Source of the DNA: Acanthococcus lagerstroemiae
Taxonomy: Eukaryota > Arthropoda > Insecta > Hemiptera > Eriococcidae
Reading direction: 5' to 3'
DNA length: 64,000 nucleotides
Assembly (NCBI GenBank): GCA_031841125.1
Contig: CM063109.1
Coordinates: 7,540,321 to 7,604,320, forward strand
Below, in pieces: positions 33,671-46,900 of the stretch. Every line of letters begins with the position of its first letter. Within the stretch, counting starts at the first letter, position 1. Below the pieces are notes generated by a model. The model was given only the letters and a program-made list of their open reading frames with translations, was not told where the DNA came from and did no database searches. Position numbers and translations under genes: made by a program.

Positions 33671-35028
33671 CAGGGTCTAGATCAGGGCCAGATCGGAAAT
33701 TTGATAAGATATTCTTTCCTCTGGTCATTTTGCTTTACCCAATGGACGGAGAATGAGAAGCCAGGTCACGTGAACAATCAGCCTTCTCCCTCATCTGCGC
33801 AACTGGGTACGTGAAGTTCAGAGCGAGGGCTCCAAGAATTCTTTAAACAAAATTCATCAAAATTTTAGCAAAGTTGTTGTCAAATGTCTTTCAAATCCTC
33901 TCTTTGGCGCTAAGCTTGCATTTTCTGTTTCTATTGCTTCTGTCGTAGAACCAGGTCTGACAAATTTTCAGTCAGAAAAGCCTATACGGCCCCACTGCTC
34001 TTCAGGGAATTAACTTCTCTTACTACGGCTCTTATGGAGCGTGTAGTAGGAAAGACTGTTCTCGAGAAACAGTCGATGGTGAATAAAATTAATCTTGCTA
34101 AAAAGGAAGATCTGATTCCTAGCAAAAACATTCATTTAGGTTTCTCTGTCAAAACTGCCCTTAAAAATGCTTCATTAGGGGGGGGGGGATTCCTGATGCA
34201 AAGGTTCAGAGGAATTTCTCGTCTGGATCCGGTGGTAGTCGTCGAAACTCCTAATCTCGCAACAGGGCGGATCGTTGTGGCGTTGGAAATACTCGCGTCC
34301 AAAAATCTTCTAACAGGCTCCAAAACAGACCGCATTAAAAGCGCCTTCGTCGCTTTGGTGAAGCAGCCATCGACGAATAAAATACTTAAATCAATTACCA
34401 CAGTATGTCACGACTTGATTCTTTTTGTGGATGGATCTTGTAGAAACAGCATCCTCTGTTGTGACTTCCAAAGATGACTTAAAAGACTTTATTAAGATGT
34501 CGTTGGTACTGTTTCACGGCAATGCATCATTAGAACGTGGTTTTTCATTGAACGCCAATTGCATTGCTATGAATCAACACGAGGAATCCCTTATCTGTAT
34601 TCGTACTGTTTATGATGCTATTGCGGCCGCTGGTGGTGTTCTTCACGGGGATGTGACTAAAGGAATGATCCACGCCATGAGAAACGTGCATACCAAGTGC
34701 AAAGAAGCCAAGGAAATACGTGCTGCGGAGGAAGCGCCCTGAGGCAGCTTCACGGGGTTTAAGACACCCTCTGGGTTATGTGGGGTTGGCGGGCTTGGGG
34801 TGTAAGATACTCTTGGTTATGTGAGGTTGGCTCGCGTGAGCTTGAAAACGCCTTCGGTAACGTGGAGTTAACTCGCTTGGGATTCAAGATAAGGGCGGCA
34901 CTAATTTAGGGGGAGGGGGCTAATTCTGTTTCACAAAATATACTGGGCTAAAATAATGTAACCGGGAAATTTAATAAAACTAATCGGGAAAACCGGGAAT
35001 TTTTATTGACCTGGCGCTAGACACCCTG
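33671..35028 (+). pseudogene. hAT-type transposon relic with C-terminal dimerisation domain
   Basis: Frames at about 33965-34477 and 34425-34742 encode pieces of a transposase-derived protein. The first has TAPLLFRELTSLTTALMERV. The second has SLVLFHGNASLERGFSLNAN and EESLICIRTVYDAIAAAGG, the C-terminal dimerisation region of hAT-type proteins. The two pieces are out of frame and the catalytic part is not recognisable. The right end, reversed, starts CAGGGTGTCTAGCGCCAG and contains an ACCGGGAA motif, a usual hAT terminus. The left end near CAGGGTCTAGATC (33671) is less certain. This is a dead copy. Confidence 0.6.
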
Positions 35029-35187
35029 GAATAGATCAGTTTCTGCATATTGTACTTACTGCGTGCAATGGCACGTTCCACATACAAATTTTTCAAAAAG
35101 AACTTCTTGCCCTTGGTCCATATTATAATATACTTAGGCTATTATTTACATCTGTTCTTGTTACATTGCATAGTTAGGACAAGCAAC

Positions 35188-36143
35188 CATGGGCGTAGCC
35201 AACAAGGGGCAAGTAAAGCCAACTGAATAAAATTCACAGAAAATAGGAGGTGCTATTCTAACATGCACTCTACCCGGGTCATGTGATCTACATATGTATA
35301 TGTGTGCGTTCTACAAACATAATATTTCTTTTCTAGTATGCGCTCTACCATTGTAAAAGCCTGTTAGCGTTACCCAGGAGACATCACGAGGAGGTCGGCT
35401 TACAAGTCTCCCAAAAATCCACCGCGAGTAGGGTTTTGCCCAAATTCACCAAATTAGCCAAAGAAATATTCCTTGTCCTGAATGTTATCCTGAATTTATG
35501 TACATACTACATACGTTGTCCGAATGTCTTCAAGGAATGCAATGAAGAGGTCTTCCGACGATCTTAGTAGGCAAGTATACAACTGATGGAAGGTAGTTCT
35601 GAGTACTTATCCTTATATGTGTGCGAGACATTATCTGCGAGTTTCAATGTAACGCTATCCTCAAAGTCTGGTTGGCTGAGTGGATATCGCGCTGGTCTCG
35701 GCATCCGGAGGTCTCGGGTTCGAGCCCACGTAGCAACTCGCTACGTTTCGACCTGGGCCGGTTTTTTGATAAGCAGAGAAAAGGGGTAAGACAGCTCTAA
35801 CAGCCTCCTCGATGCCTCTAAGGTAATGCTCGAAAAGGCAGATTCCAGGACTCGGATTGAGAGTAAATGATATGAATAAAAAGATTTCCATACCTACTTC
35901 CTGTGCAGGTGTGTACGCTGGTAGAACGCATTACTGCGGTAGAGCGCATATACTAGGAAAAAAATACATATGTTGGTAGAGCGCATACTGCGACAGTTTT
36001 TATGTCGGTAGAACGCATATTAGAATGGCACCAAATAGGATAAGTCTAGAGGCCTGGGCGTTGGACAATGAAAATGTGCGACTGGTGCCAATATAATTCT
36101 ACCTTTTTGCCCCCCTCTGGAAAAAGTTCTAGCTACGCCCATG
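35188..36143. mobile_element. hAT-like element with subterminal GTAGARCGCATA arrays
   Basis: The ends CATGGGCGTAGCC and (reversed right) CATGGGCGTAGCT are inverted. CAAGCAA occurs on both sides (35180-35186 and 36144-36150). The copy-1 flank near 29575 has one GAGCAAATG and no insertion. GGTAGAGCGCATA-type words occur four times near the right end, between 35920 and 36025. Their inverse occurs three times on the left (near 35262, 35305 and 35338), suggesting transposase-binding sites. A tRNA-derived SINE lies inside. Confidence 0.7.
35668..35890 (+). mobile_element. tRNA-derived SINE
   Basis: The head has a pol III A box (TGGCTGAGTGG, 35673-35683) and a B box (GGTTCGAGCCC, 35717-35727) at tRNA-like spacing. 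A tRNA-unrelated body of about 150 bp follows, ending in an A-rich TGAATAAAAAG. The head does not fold into a complete cloverleaf with an acceptor stem, so it is not a functional tRNA gene. No clear target duplication was seen. Confidence 0.65.
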
Positions 36144-36233
36144 CAAGCAAATGAATAATTCTGACTCAGGACTGTAGACATTATATTTACTCTCAATCAT
36201 CGAGTACAATTAATTGTTAATTATCTCAATGAA

Positions 36234-39200
36234 TTAACCTAAAACTGTTAAATCCTTGATATAATTATCAAGATAGAAACTATTACCCCTTCTGATTTGA
36301 TACACGAACACTGAACGCTCTTTGGTTACAACGTAGCTTAGAGATAGATAGTATGTCAATAGTATACCCGAGTTTGGCTTCATTCCTTTACAACCTATCA
36401 CTGTGTCGTCATAGTTTTCACGATGTAATCTGATATCGTAAAATGAGACTTTAATATTCTTACACTTGGATTCAACATTTATTAATGAGCTTATAAAAGC
36501 AATTTTTTCTCGGTACTCTGGTAAATTCAAAACCAAGGCGCACATCCTGAGTTTTTCATTGCTACTCCGATCACAGATTGGGTCCATATTTTTTTCCAGC
36601 GCACCTGGAAGATTCGTAAATAAACAGAATAAATATACAAATTAAAAATAAGTTATTTAGAATTTGTGTTCTTCTATTTTATAAATATTTTATTTTCGAT
36701 GCATATAAACATCACCTACTTACTCTGAATTGATAACTAATTTTTAATATTTTTATGATCTTACTCAGAAATGAAAGCGGGTTCCAAAAATTAACTGGCT
36801 CCGCGATTTCTAGAACATAATAAGAAAGTCAAATTTTGTCAGTGATGAGTAAAGTCTATATATCAATGGTCTCCTGCACAATGTGCATAAGCGACGAAAA
36901 CTAAAATTTTGAGGAGAGCGTTTTAAAAGTTTCTATAATTTTGAGCTCTCATGCCACCTTTTGTGAAACGAATTTGGACAATATGATATTAGGTAATGTA
37001 ATCGGTCAACCTTTGGCAATGTCTGAAAGCGTAAAACTTATGCGGCAACCCTTATTAATGCATCCTACTCCCTAAATTTAAAAATAAAGACGGCATTTAT
37101 TACATTCGGCGCGAAGAAACAGGCACTTGTCACATTTGTGCACAAATGAAAGCACCGATTTCATTAACATTATATCTGAAACATCATTATTTCTGCATGC
37201 ATCATTTTTACAATGAATTACTTATGCTAATGTAGGTAGTGTTTCATAGAAATGTTTATACTTATATCAGTTTCCCCCCTTTTTTTTTCTGAAATGCTCA
37301 GAACCAACTTGTAGACATGACTTGAACTAGGCATGTTACTTATACACGAGTATGAGGATTAAAGGGCTCAAATACAAAATAAGGAGCAATATTCCAAAAC
37401 GGCCTCTGTCCATTTTTTTTTTTTGAAAAATCGTTTTATAGCGCCATCTGGTGAGGAATCTAGTAGTACATATTCTGGTCCGAACAAAATTGCGATATCG
37501 CGAATCTAACGCATGTAAGAAGCCAAAATAGACTCGCAAAGAGAAGAACAAAGTTGTTCCAAAACGGCCTTTTTTTTTTTTCAACGAGACACGTAACGCC
37601 TGTAGGCCATGATCTCGGTATCTACATCTTATTTGTTAAATTAGTTATAAAATTAGTCTAGTCCACATATTTTTATCACAAAAGAGGAGTCGACACGTTA
37701 TCTTGAGAATTTTATAAATTAGAGTCTACTGAAAGGCACAGTATGTCTAATTTTGTGCCAAACAAAAACTAATAATTCGAAAATGTTGTTCCAAAACGGC
37801 CTCTATCCAGGAGATCCCCACTTCGCGACTGTCATGCGTGTCTCCTGTACGTTCAATCTTTCAACGAGGTGAATAAATTCCTCTACGTGTTCTACTAGGC
37901 AACCCGACTATCAACCGTGACATGTAGGTGTAATATAGGGATACACCAGGTTTTTTCTTCCCCGTGAAAAAAAAAATAAAATTGGACAGAGGCCGTTTTG
38001 GAATATCGCTCCTCAAATAAAGAATGAAGTGAGAGAAGCGAAAATTCAAAAAGGAGTGAGACAAGTAGGTACTGTGTAAAACCTATTTCTTGAAGAAATG
38101 AATAAAAAAAAATTATGTGTGAAAATAAAAGGGGAGGCGGTTAGAATGATAAAGTTTGCAGATTACATTGCAATCGTGGAAAGAAGTAAAAAAAAATTAA
38201 AGGAAACATTCAAAAAGTCGGATGAAAATTTGAAAATAGATATATCAAAATTATAAAATGAAGATTAATAAGAATAAAACAAAAGTGATGGTAATCAGTA
38301 GATGAGAACAAAATCCAATAAATATGGAAATAAGAGATGAAAAAAATAAAGGCGGTAACTAAAGGAATTTAAATTAGAACCTCGATTATCCTCGGTAATG
38401 TGGTGGTCGGTCGGTGTGGATAAGAAAAACCGCGGAATACTAAAAGTTAATTTAATACAAGTAGTATTTAGGTACATGCCTTACATGTTTGTACATTAAA
38501 CAGTGCATTGTAAAGTACATATATGTATACGTCATTGAAAAGTCACAATCACTTATTTGCGTCTAAAAAAAAGTGAGCAATGTCTGTTGTTTCAGGCCGA
38601 GAGCGCGATTGTTTGCGGCAATGTCTCATCTCCACCGTGGCAAACAAATAATGTCTGCTGGCGTTACCTGCCCTTGCTGTTGGCTGATGTACCTCAGAGC
38701 TATCTCATGCGCAGAAAAACCGTCACTCTCTGAAATTTTCGAATCCTCATCTTCATCAGTTTCTCCTTCATTATCGTCTACATATTTTCTTGAATTGTAA
38801 CTCTTTCCATTATCTCATCGTCTGAAAAGTCTTGAAACTTCTCTGCGTCGTCATTGGCCGTCCATTCGTTTACATCTTGCATGTTTATCGAATCACACCC
38901 AGGAATTTTCTCCAGTAAAGGGAACTACTTTCTTCTGTGATTCTTCCGAGTCAAGTTTTTGACGCGCTTTGAGTGTTTCCTCCACTGTAATCACAACTTT
39001 TTTTCTCTTTCTGTCGCACATCTTATTGGCAAAATCTACACCAATCAACAACAGAAAAGGTAGTCTATAATATAGAGCACACTGACATTCAACTGAAGAT
39101 ACATACATGTACTCAGAGTCATTCCTATAGTATAGGGTGGTTCAATTTTTTTAAATGAACGGTTCGTTTATAATGTGAAAAAACCCGAGGTTACTTTCTT

Positions 39201-42200
39201 TGGGCAACTATCCCACATAGGTGGGATAGATGCCACATGGATGCGGGATAGATGCCACTACCTAAGATACCCCCCAAGAAAGACCGCAGGAATGCTGGAA
39301 TTAATGAAATCTCTGTATTTTCACATAGTACACATACTGAAAAGCAATTTAAAGTCAGCTTTGGAAAAATTTACCAATTTTTACGAATATATGATATAGT
39401 AAGTAAAGTCAGTTGAAATAAATTGAAAATTCAAGTCATTTTTGGAGAAATTTACGATTTTTAAACATTGTACTTTGGAGGACTTTCGATTTGATTTTCG
39501 AACGTAAACTCGAGGATGCTATACCAAAAGAATGAAAAAAATACCATAAATAATCGTAATAAAATGTTTCACAATGTGGCATCTATCCCGAGCAAGAAGT
39601 GTGGCAACTATCCCAAAGTGGTGGGATAGATGCCACCTTTCCTTATGATATCAGAATCGCAGCCGACTGCGGTAAATTTAGTACAATATGTTAGTTTAGG
39701 GTCTGTACTTATGTACAGGGCTCGGATTCATATGCGCTAAAAAAATGAGAAATATGCGCACATATAATATGCGCTAAAAAATAAAATGCGTTATATGCAT
39801 TTTTTTAAAATATGGGCAAAATATGCGAAAACAATATGGGTCTCATTTTAAAGAGCTCGATGTGGTGTGTCTATTAAAGAACAACATAGAAAGAGACAGA
39901 AATGGGGGGGGGGAAGAGTTATATTTCAAATTAAGGTGAACCAGTTCAACTTATTGATAAATTTATTTTGTAACTAGAAAACAATCGTCACAATGGCTGA
40001 CATTTTCGACCCAGAAGAAACATGTTCCAAATGAACAATGTTTTATGCTAATTTTAAAGAAACTTATTTTAGATAAGAAAATTGATACGAATCAACGCGT
40101 GCTTGACAAAACATTAGTTGTAAAAATTACGTACGGAGCGCTAGTGTAGCATAGGGAAACGGAATCCACAATTCCAATTTCCCCATGCTTTTTCTTAACG
40201 TGTGCTAAAGAAAAAACGTGAAAGCGGCGGAATATGTGCTTAGAAATAGAAAAATTAGGTAAATATGTTCAAATAGTCTGAATATGGGCGAAAATGGCTA
40301 AAATATGCTCGTATAGACCAAATATACAAAATATGCAAAATAAAGTTGGGCTTATTTTACTCAAAAAGACCTGAAACGGAAAAGGGTATTGGATATATCT
40401 CTTCTAGGCTAATAGAAAAAAATATGTGATTGCATATAAATCCTTGCCCTGCTTATATGTATTTGGTACTTAGTCGCCTTTTGGAATCACTTTTTATCTT
40501 CCAAAAATTACATCGAAAAATCTCTTGTAAAAGAATCCGGTACTTTTTTGAACAAACTTTTTTTCAAATGATTATAATATCACGTTATCATCAACTGTCA
40601 CAGATGAAAACTTTATCGCAGACACTAGTCACCTTTAGGCATAAACTGTTCTAATTAGTTTTCAAAAAGATCCCATAGGGAGCGCTGGATCAGAAGCGGT
40701 TCCAAAAACGGCTATTCGGCTGCGCATTTTGATTTCGGAGAAGACAAAACGAGGACAAGTAGCTCATTTAGATGTTGGTTGTGTGAAATGTTCAATTTAG
40801 AGTAATTTTCCCAAAAACGATCATTCAGCTGCACATTGGGGCATCTATCCCACATAGGCATCTATACCACAACCACCCTAGTGTATTTTCTAATCAGTAA
40901 GTACACATGTGTTCGTACATAACAAGCATTAGAAGACCGAAAGTGTGTAATCAAAACATGCCGCGGATAATGCGGACAGCGGATAATCCGGATGCGGATA
41001 ATCGAGGTCCTACTGTCTGATAAAATGCAAATAAAACAGAAATATAGGCCCGATGCGCAAAATCCCGCCAGTTATCCGGGTAACTAAAGGGGAACCAAGA
41101 TGGTAACTGATGGGTTTCTGGGTAATCTGAGGGTAGCCGAGGATTGCAAATGGACTCTTCGGCGGGTAACTAGAGGGTAACTGATTGCGCATCGAGGGTA
41201 GAATAAAACAAGCTAAGCGGTTTTTTTTTTTTAAGAAGGAAAAAGGAAATCAGGGATAAGGAAGTACTGAGGTGAAAAGGAAGGAAAGAGCAATTTGGAG
41301 TATAATATTGTAAAGCGAAGAATTAAAATAATAGACCATAATATGTATAAGGTATCCAAGGATAGTGTTATAAACTGATAGAGGGAATGGTTGAGGGAAA
41401 GAACAAGAAAGGAAGGCAAAGAGTGAGCCATGAAGAGCAAATAATGAAGGATACAAAGGGTTAATCCTTCTCAGAAATGAAAAGATTAGCACAACAGGGA
41501 GAAGAGTGGAGAGAGACGTAACCTACTAGTCAAGATACTAAGAAATATATCATCATATCCCCCCCCCTCTTCCAAATAAGAGAAAAATGACGCGAAATAC
41601 GAAGGAACATTCATTAGACTAAAAAAGTTTTGCTTCTAATTTCATACAAAATATTACAAAATACCTCTATGATGCCCTTAACATAACGGGAACCACGAAC
41701 CACGAACCACAATGGGGCGATCAATAACGTAAAGTTCTTGTTTTCTCCGCCTTCATGTGAATATCTTTTACAAATTAAGGAATATTTTCAAACCGTACTT
41801 TCTTTGTGATCCCCTGTGGTGGTTCCCCTTGAGTTGGGACACCATATTTGGTATCATTTTTACGAGTAGTAGGGGATTGTTGGTAAACAGGGCCTTTTTA
41901 GTAGGGAGAATGTTACCCGTATCACGCATAATTTCCATTTATACTCGATAAGAAAAAACGAAAATTAAAAATACCTCCTTTTTTGGTAGCCCCATAGCGC
42001 TTCTCTTTGAGTCAAAGGCTGGTTTGGTTAATTTTGTAGGAAATTTCAATAAGCGTATTTTTGATTCTGTGAACTATTCTCAAATCATTCATATTTTTTC
42101 CGAGTTATTTGGAAAGTACTGATGAAGGGGGTACATGTGCTATCGTGGTGGAAAACGCACACCGATCGAGAGGATGGGCCTTATGTGGGTCATTTAGTGG

Positions 42201-43893
42201 ATCAGTCTGCACAATAATCCGCAAAAACTCAATTCCGAAATTCCAAAGAGTGTCAAAGCAACAAAAAAAAAAACCTTTCAACTTGTTAGATTTTCCCAAC
42301 TCGCCTGACTGAAATCGTAAATTTTCCCAACTGCTGAGTGAAAAATTCCTACAGGGGGGGGGGGAGAGTTTCCCCACGTCCCTGGTAGAACCAACTTATT
42401 CACGGCGGAAGCGACTATTTAAAGTAAAATACGAACCGATCAGGATATTTGAAGGTCTATCACTGTTACTATAATAAATCCAAGGTCAAGATGTTGTGTT
42501 TTTAATACACCCGGAGCATGACGGTGGGAGTAGGGGAGGTTCGTGTTGTACACCCCCCCCCCACCCAAAAAAATGAAGAAAAGCTTTTCAGAATATATTT
42601 TAGTGTATTAATTACAGCAATAAGATGACGGAATATGTACGGTAGCGACCATTAACCCCCCTCCCGCGTGATCTTTACCACGTTCTTCTTCCTCTTCTTA
42701 CTGGCTGTCCATTTTCTTCCTCAATCAGCCAGGCAGGACATCAGTTTTAACACATGTTTTAGCACTCTCAGTAAGTCTTTTTCTATTCGATTTTTCTACA
42801 AACTCTCGTTTCTATAGTTAAATAATGCTCTCCCTCCGGTTTAGACTAAACAATTCTCCCGTAAAACTCAAAAAACCCACAAACTGGAGTGATCGATATC
42901 TGAATTCTGACTTCGCAGTTAACACGCGCTTCACTCGGTGCCGGATGTGATAAGTACTCGCTTATCACAACTCATTAAAAACTTCTATGCCAAATGTGTA
43001 TCTACAATTGAATTTATATTGATATGTACCTGTATCTTCTCTTTGTCGCACGTAGTAGCTCTCCAATCCAGGCTGATCGTTGAAAAAAACTGGAGTTGGT
43101 AAAACTTCAGCTAATGCATTGATCCTTAGGGTATCACTATATTGATGAAACACGAACCAAGTGTCATTTTTCCGACCAAACGCAATGAAGTATTGCTCGA
43201 TCTGTCCGGAATATATTTTTCTAGCTAAACAAGGAAACACGTGTTCTTTTATGGGGCCACTTGAAGTCTGGACATAAAAATAACGGTACGGGTAATTTGC
43301 ACAGATGATTGACTGCTTTACATTTGGTGAGAAAAATTGTGTTACAGAAGAAACACTTTCTGTTATAGCAGAAAAGATCTTTTTAAAAACGGATCGTTTC
43401 TTTCGTGGAGGCGAATCCATTTGTTTATAATGTAAATTAAAAATGCTTGGGTATTTTGATGCAATTTCCTGTTGTACCGCTGGTTCGTCTTTATCAACAT
43501 ACTCAACAAGTCTATTTAATTGGAAATGGGATGTTATAAGTATACTTTTACAAAGGTCTCCACGCTCTTTGCTGATTAGAGATGGAATAGGATCAGGATC
43601 TTGACGTTTTCGAGTACCTATAGGAAGAAAACACCAACCCGAATTGCTTCAGTCTAAAGTGGGAACCGGATTATTAACGTTACATATTCAGATTGATATA
43701 ATGCCAAAATTGTATCAATACCTATGAAATATTCTATACCTACCTATATAACACATTCAAGATGGTTGAAAATAACGATTGCTTTCTACCTATTGTAACA
43801 TATCTCAGATCCGTAGCTAACACCAGGGCAGCTAGGGCGAAGCCTTGGCTGGCAAGCGCCGCGCCCTGGCTAGCACATTCTCAAAAAAAAAAA

Positions 43894-43936
<43 letters not shown>

Positions 43937-46900
43937 GGGGAGGGGTATGTAGCTGTGCAGGTTGGAGAAATCACCGTATACAGCTGCTACTTCTCCCCGA
44001 ACAGAAGACTAGAGGAGTTTGAAGCCTACCTTGCCTGTCTTGAGGAGAGCATCGCGAGGAAGACGTCAAGAGTCATCGTGGCCGGAGACTTCAACGCCAA
44101 ATCCACGGAATGGCACTCCGGCCGGACCGACCCTCGAGGATACGCCCTGGGGGAGTTTGCCGCCCGGATGGATCTCGTTCCGACGAACATGGGCGGCACT
44201 CCTACCCGATTTCATCAAGGGTGGGGGTCGGTCATCAATGTCACCTTCGCGTCAGCAGGACTGGCCCGCTGGATCAAGGGCTGGTCTGTGCTGGATGAGG
44301 AGTCAGGGAGTGACCACCGGTACATCACCTTCACGCTGGACAAAGGAAATACCGTGGTCACTGCTCCAAAGAAGCTGGGAAGATGGGCGATCAGGAAGCT
44401 GGACGCCGATCGACTGGAGGCGAGCTTCCTGGCTCTCACCTGGGGAACGGGAGAGCGTCGGGATGACGAAGAAGAGGAGAGCGCAGAGGCCGCTGCCGCG
44501 AATGTCATCCGAACAGTGGCGGCGGCCTGCGACAGCGCAATGCCCCGTGTCGGTCCGCCGCGCAAGAGACAACCAGTCTATTGGTGGACCGACGACATCG
44601 CCGAGCTGCGGAGGGAGTGTAACCGGCTTCGTCGTCGTTACCAACGAACACGAAGAGACGACGAAGGCGCGGTAGAAGCTTCGCAGCAGTACCAGCAGGC
44701 TCGTCGTACCCTCAAGTCGGCCATACGAAGAAGCAAGAAGGCGGCTTGGGAGGAGCTATGTGAAGAAGCCAACGACGATCCCTTCGGCAAGCCATACAAG
44801 GTGGTGATGAAGAAAGCCGGAGGGCCGTCGGTGACGAGCCGAATGGAGCCAGGGGTGCTGCAACAGGTAGTGCAAAAACTGTTCCCCCAGCGCCCCCCGC
44901 TAACGGCGTCTTCTGCCGAGGTGCGAGAGGATTTCCCTCTGCTTAGTGTCGGAGAGGTGGACCAGGCGATCGACAGGATCCGGACCAAGAAGAGGAAGGC
45001 GCCGGGTCCGGACCTGATCCCCAACGTCGTCTGGGAAGTGGTCCACCGTGCAGATCCGTCCCTCCTGACCAACGTCTACAACCGTGCGTTGCAGGAGGGG
45101 ACATTTCCGAGCAGATGGAAGGCGGCGCGGCTGGCCTTGATCAAGAAGCCAGGAAAACCAGATGGTCAGCCGTCCTCGTACCGGCCTATTTGCCTGCTCG
45201 ACACCGTCGGCAAGGTGTTTGAGCGAACCATCGCGAATAGGTTGGAGGAGCACTTTGAGAAGCGGAAGACAATTTCGAGCAGTCAGTACGGATTCAGAAC
45301 TGGCCGCTCGACTGCGGACGCCGCGCTGAAGTTAAGGAAGTTGGCGGAGAAGGCGATTCGCGAGCGGCAGTTCTGCGCGGCAGTCAGCCTCGACATCAAG
45401 AACGCGTTCAACTCGATACCGTATACGCGTATCATAGAGGCGTTGGAGTTGGCGCGGGTACCTGGTTACCTCGTGCGCATCATCAGAAGCTACTTCACCG
45501 GCCGCCGAATAGAGATGGAGTCGGCGGCCGGTCCAATCACGAGAGCGATGACCTGCGGCGTTCCTCAGGGATCAGTACTCGGACCTACCCTGTGGAACGC
45601 CGCCTTCAACGGATTGCTGAAGCTGGCACTACCACCAGGCGTGAAGTTGATCTGCTATGCTGATGACACGCTGGTGGTGTGCCAGGCAGAAACGACAGCA
45701 GAGGTCACGCGACGGGTTAACCAGGCGTTGGAGACGCTGACCCGCTGGATCGAGTCGGCGGGGTTGTGCTTGGCGGTGCAGAAGACGGAAGCAGTTTTGT
45801 TTACAACGCGCCGCAAGTACAGCCCACCCACCTTCGTCCTAAAAGGTGTGGAGATTGCGCCCTGTACAGCCCTGAAGTACCTGGGGCTGTGGTTCGACGG
45901 GAAGCTGTCGTTCCGAGAACACTTCCGACGGGCAGCTGAGAAGGCGGATCGAGTAGCCGGCCAGCTGTCCCGTCTGATGTCGAACCTAGGGGGACCGAAA
46001 GAGCAGAGAAGAAGACTGTACGTCAACGTAGTGATGTCGGTCCTCCTATACGGGGCGCCGGTATTCGCCGACGCCATCAAGATTCCGTATAGAAGAGTGG
46101 AGATGGAGAAGATCCAGCGAAAAGCCGCGATGAGGTGTGTCAGTGCATACCGCACTGTTTCTTCGGAGGCAGTAGGCGTGTTAGCGCGTATACCGCCGAT
46201 CGAACTCAAGGTCGGCGAAATAGCGGAGGTATACGGTGCGAAGAAGAAAGCGAAGACGAGAAGAGAAGCACTTCGGGTCAAGCGAGTCATCCAGCAGGAC
46301 ACGCTTCGGAAGTGGAAGGACGCGCTCGCCCATTCGTCCAAGGGCGAGTGGACCCGAGCGCTGATACGCGACCTCGATGGATGGGTAGGAAGAGTGCACG
46401 GAGCGCTGAACTTCCACCTTACCCAAGTCCTGAGCGGCCACGGGTGCTTCGGCACGTACCTACACCGGATGGAGATAGCGCCGAGCCCCGTGTGCACGCA
46501 CTGTGATCGAGGGGCGGAAGACACACCCTGGCACACCCTGTTCGAGTGTGAGGCCTGGAAGCATGAGAGGCGCGGGACGGTTTCAACACCATGCGATGAG
46601 CCGGATGAAGAAGACGACGAAGAAAAGGAAGAAGACGACGACATCAGCCGTCTCGCGCCGGACACCCTGGTTCCGGAGATGATGAAGAGCGGCAGCAGTT
46701 GGAACCGGGTGTTGGCCTTTGTCTCGGCCATCATGAAGAGGAAGATGCAGGCAGAGTGGTCGAGGCAGAGGGCCGACGGAGAAAGCTCGGCCCACACCAT
46801 CGATCCTGTACCATCCTGAAGAAGAGAAGCTCACCCGCCGTCACCACCTTCCTGCGTCGACACACGCACCCAGACGAGGAGGTGAAGGGTTGGAGCAACG

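Noticed and set aside
35668..35745. A tRNA gene
   Set aside because: A and B boxes are present, but the acceptor stem does not pair and a SINE body follows, so it is a retroposon head.
42965..43029. Extension of the S4 module A frame past 43030
   Set aside because: The reading frame stays open by chance into the intron; the donor at 43029 matches the position of donors in S1, S3 and S5.
44215..46800. Long minus-strand frames under the R1-type LINE
   Set aside because: These are shadows of the GC-rich coding strand; only the plus frame has endonuclease and reverse-transcriptase motifs.
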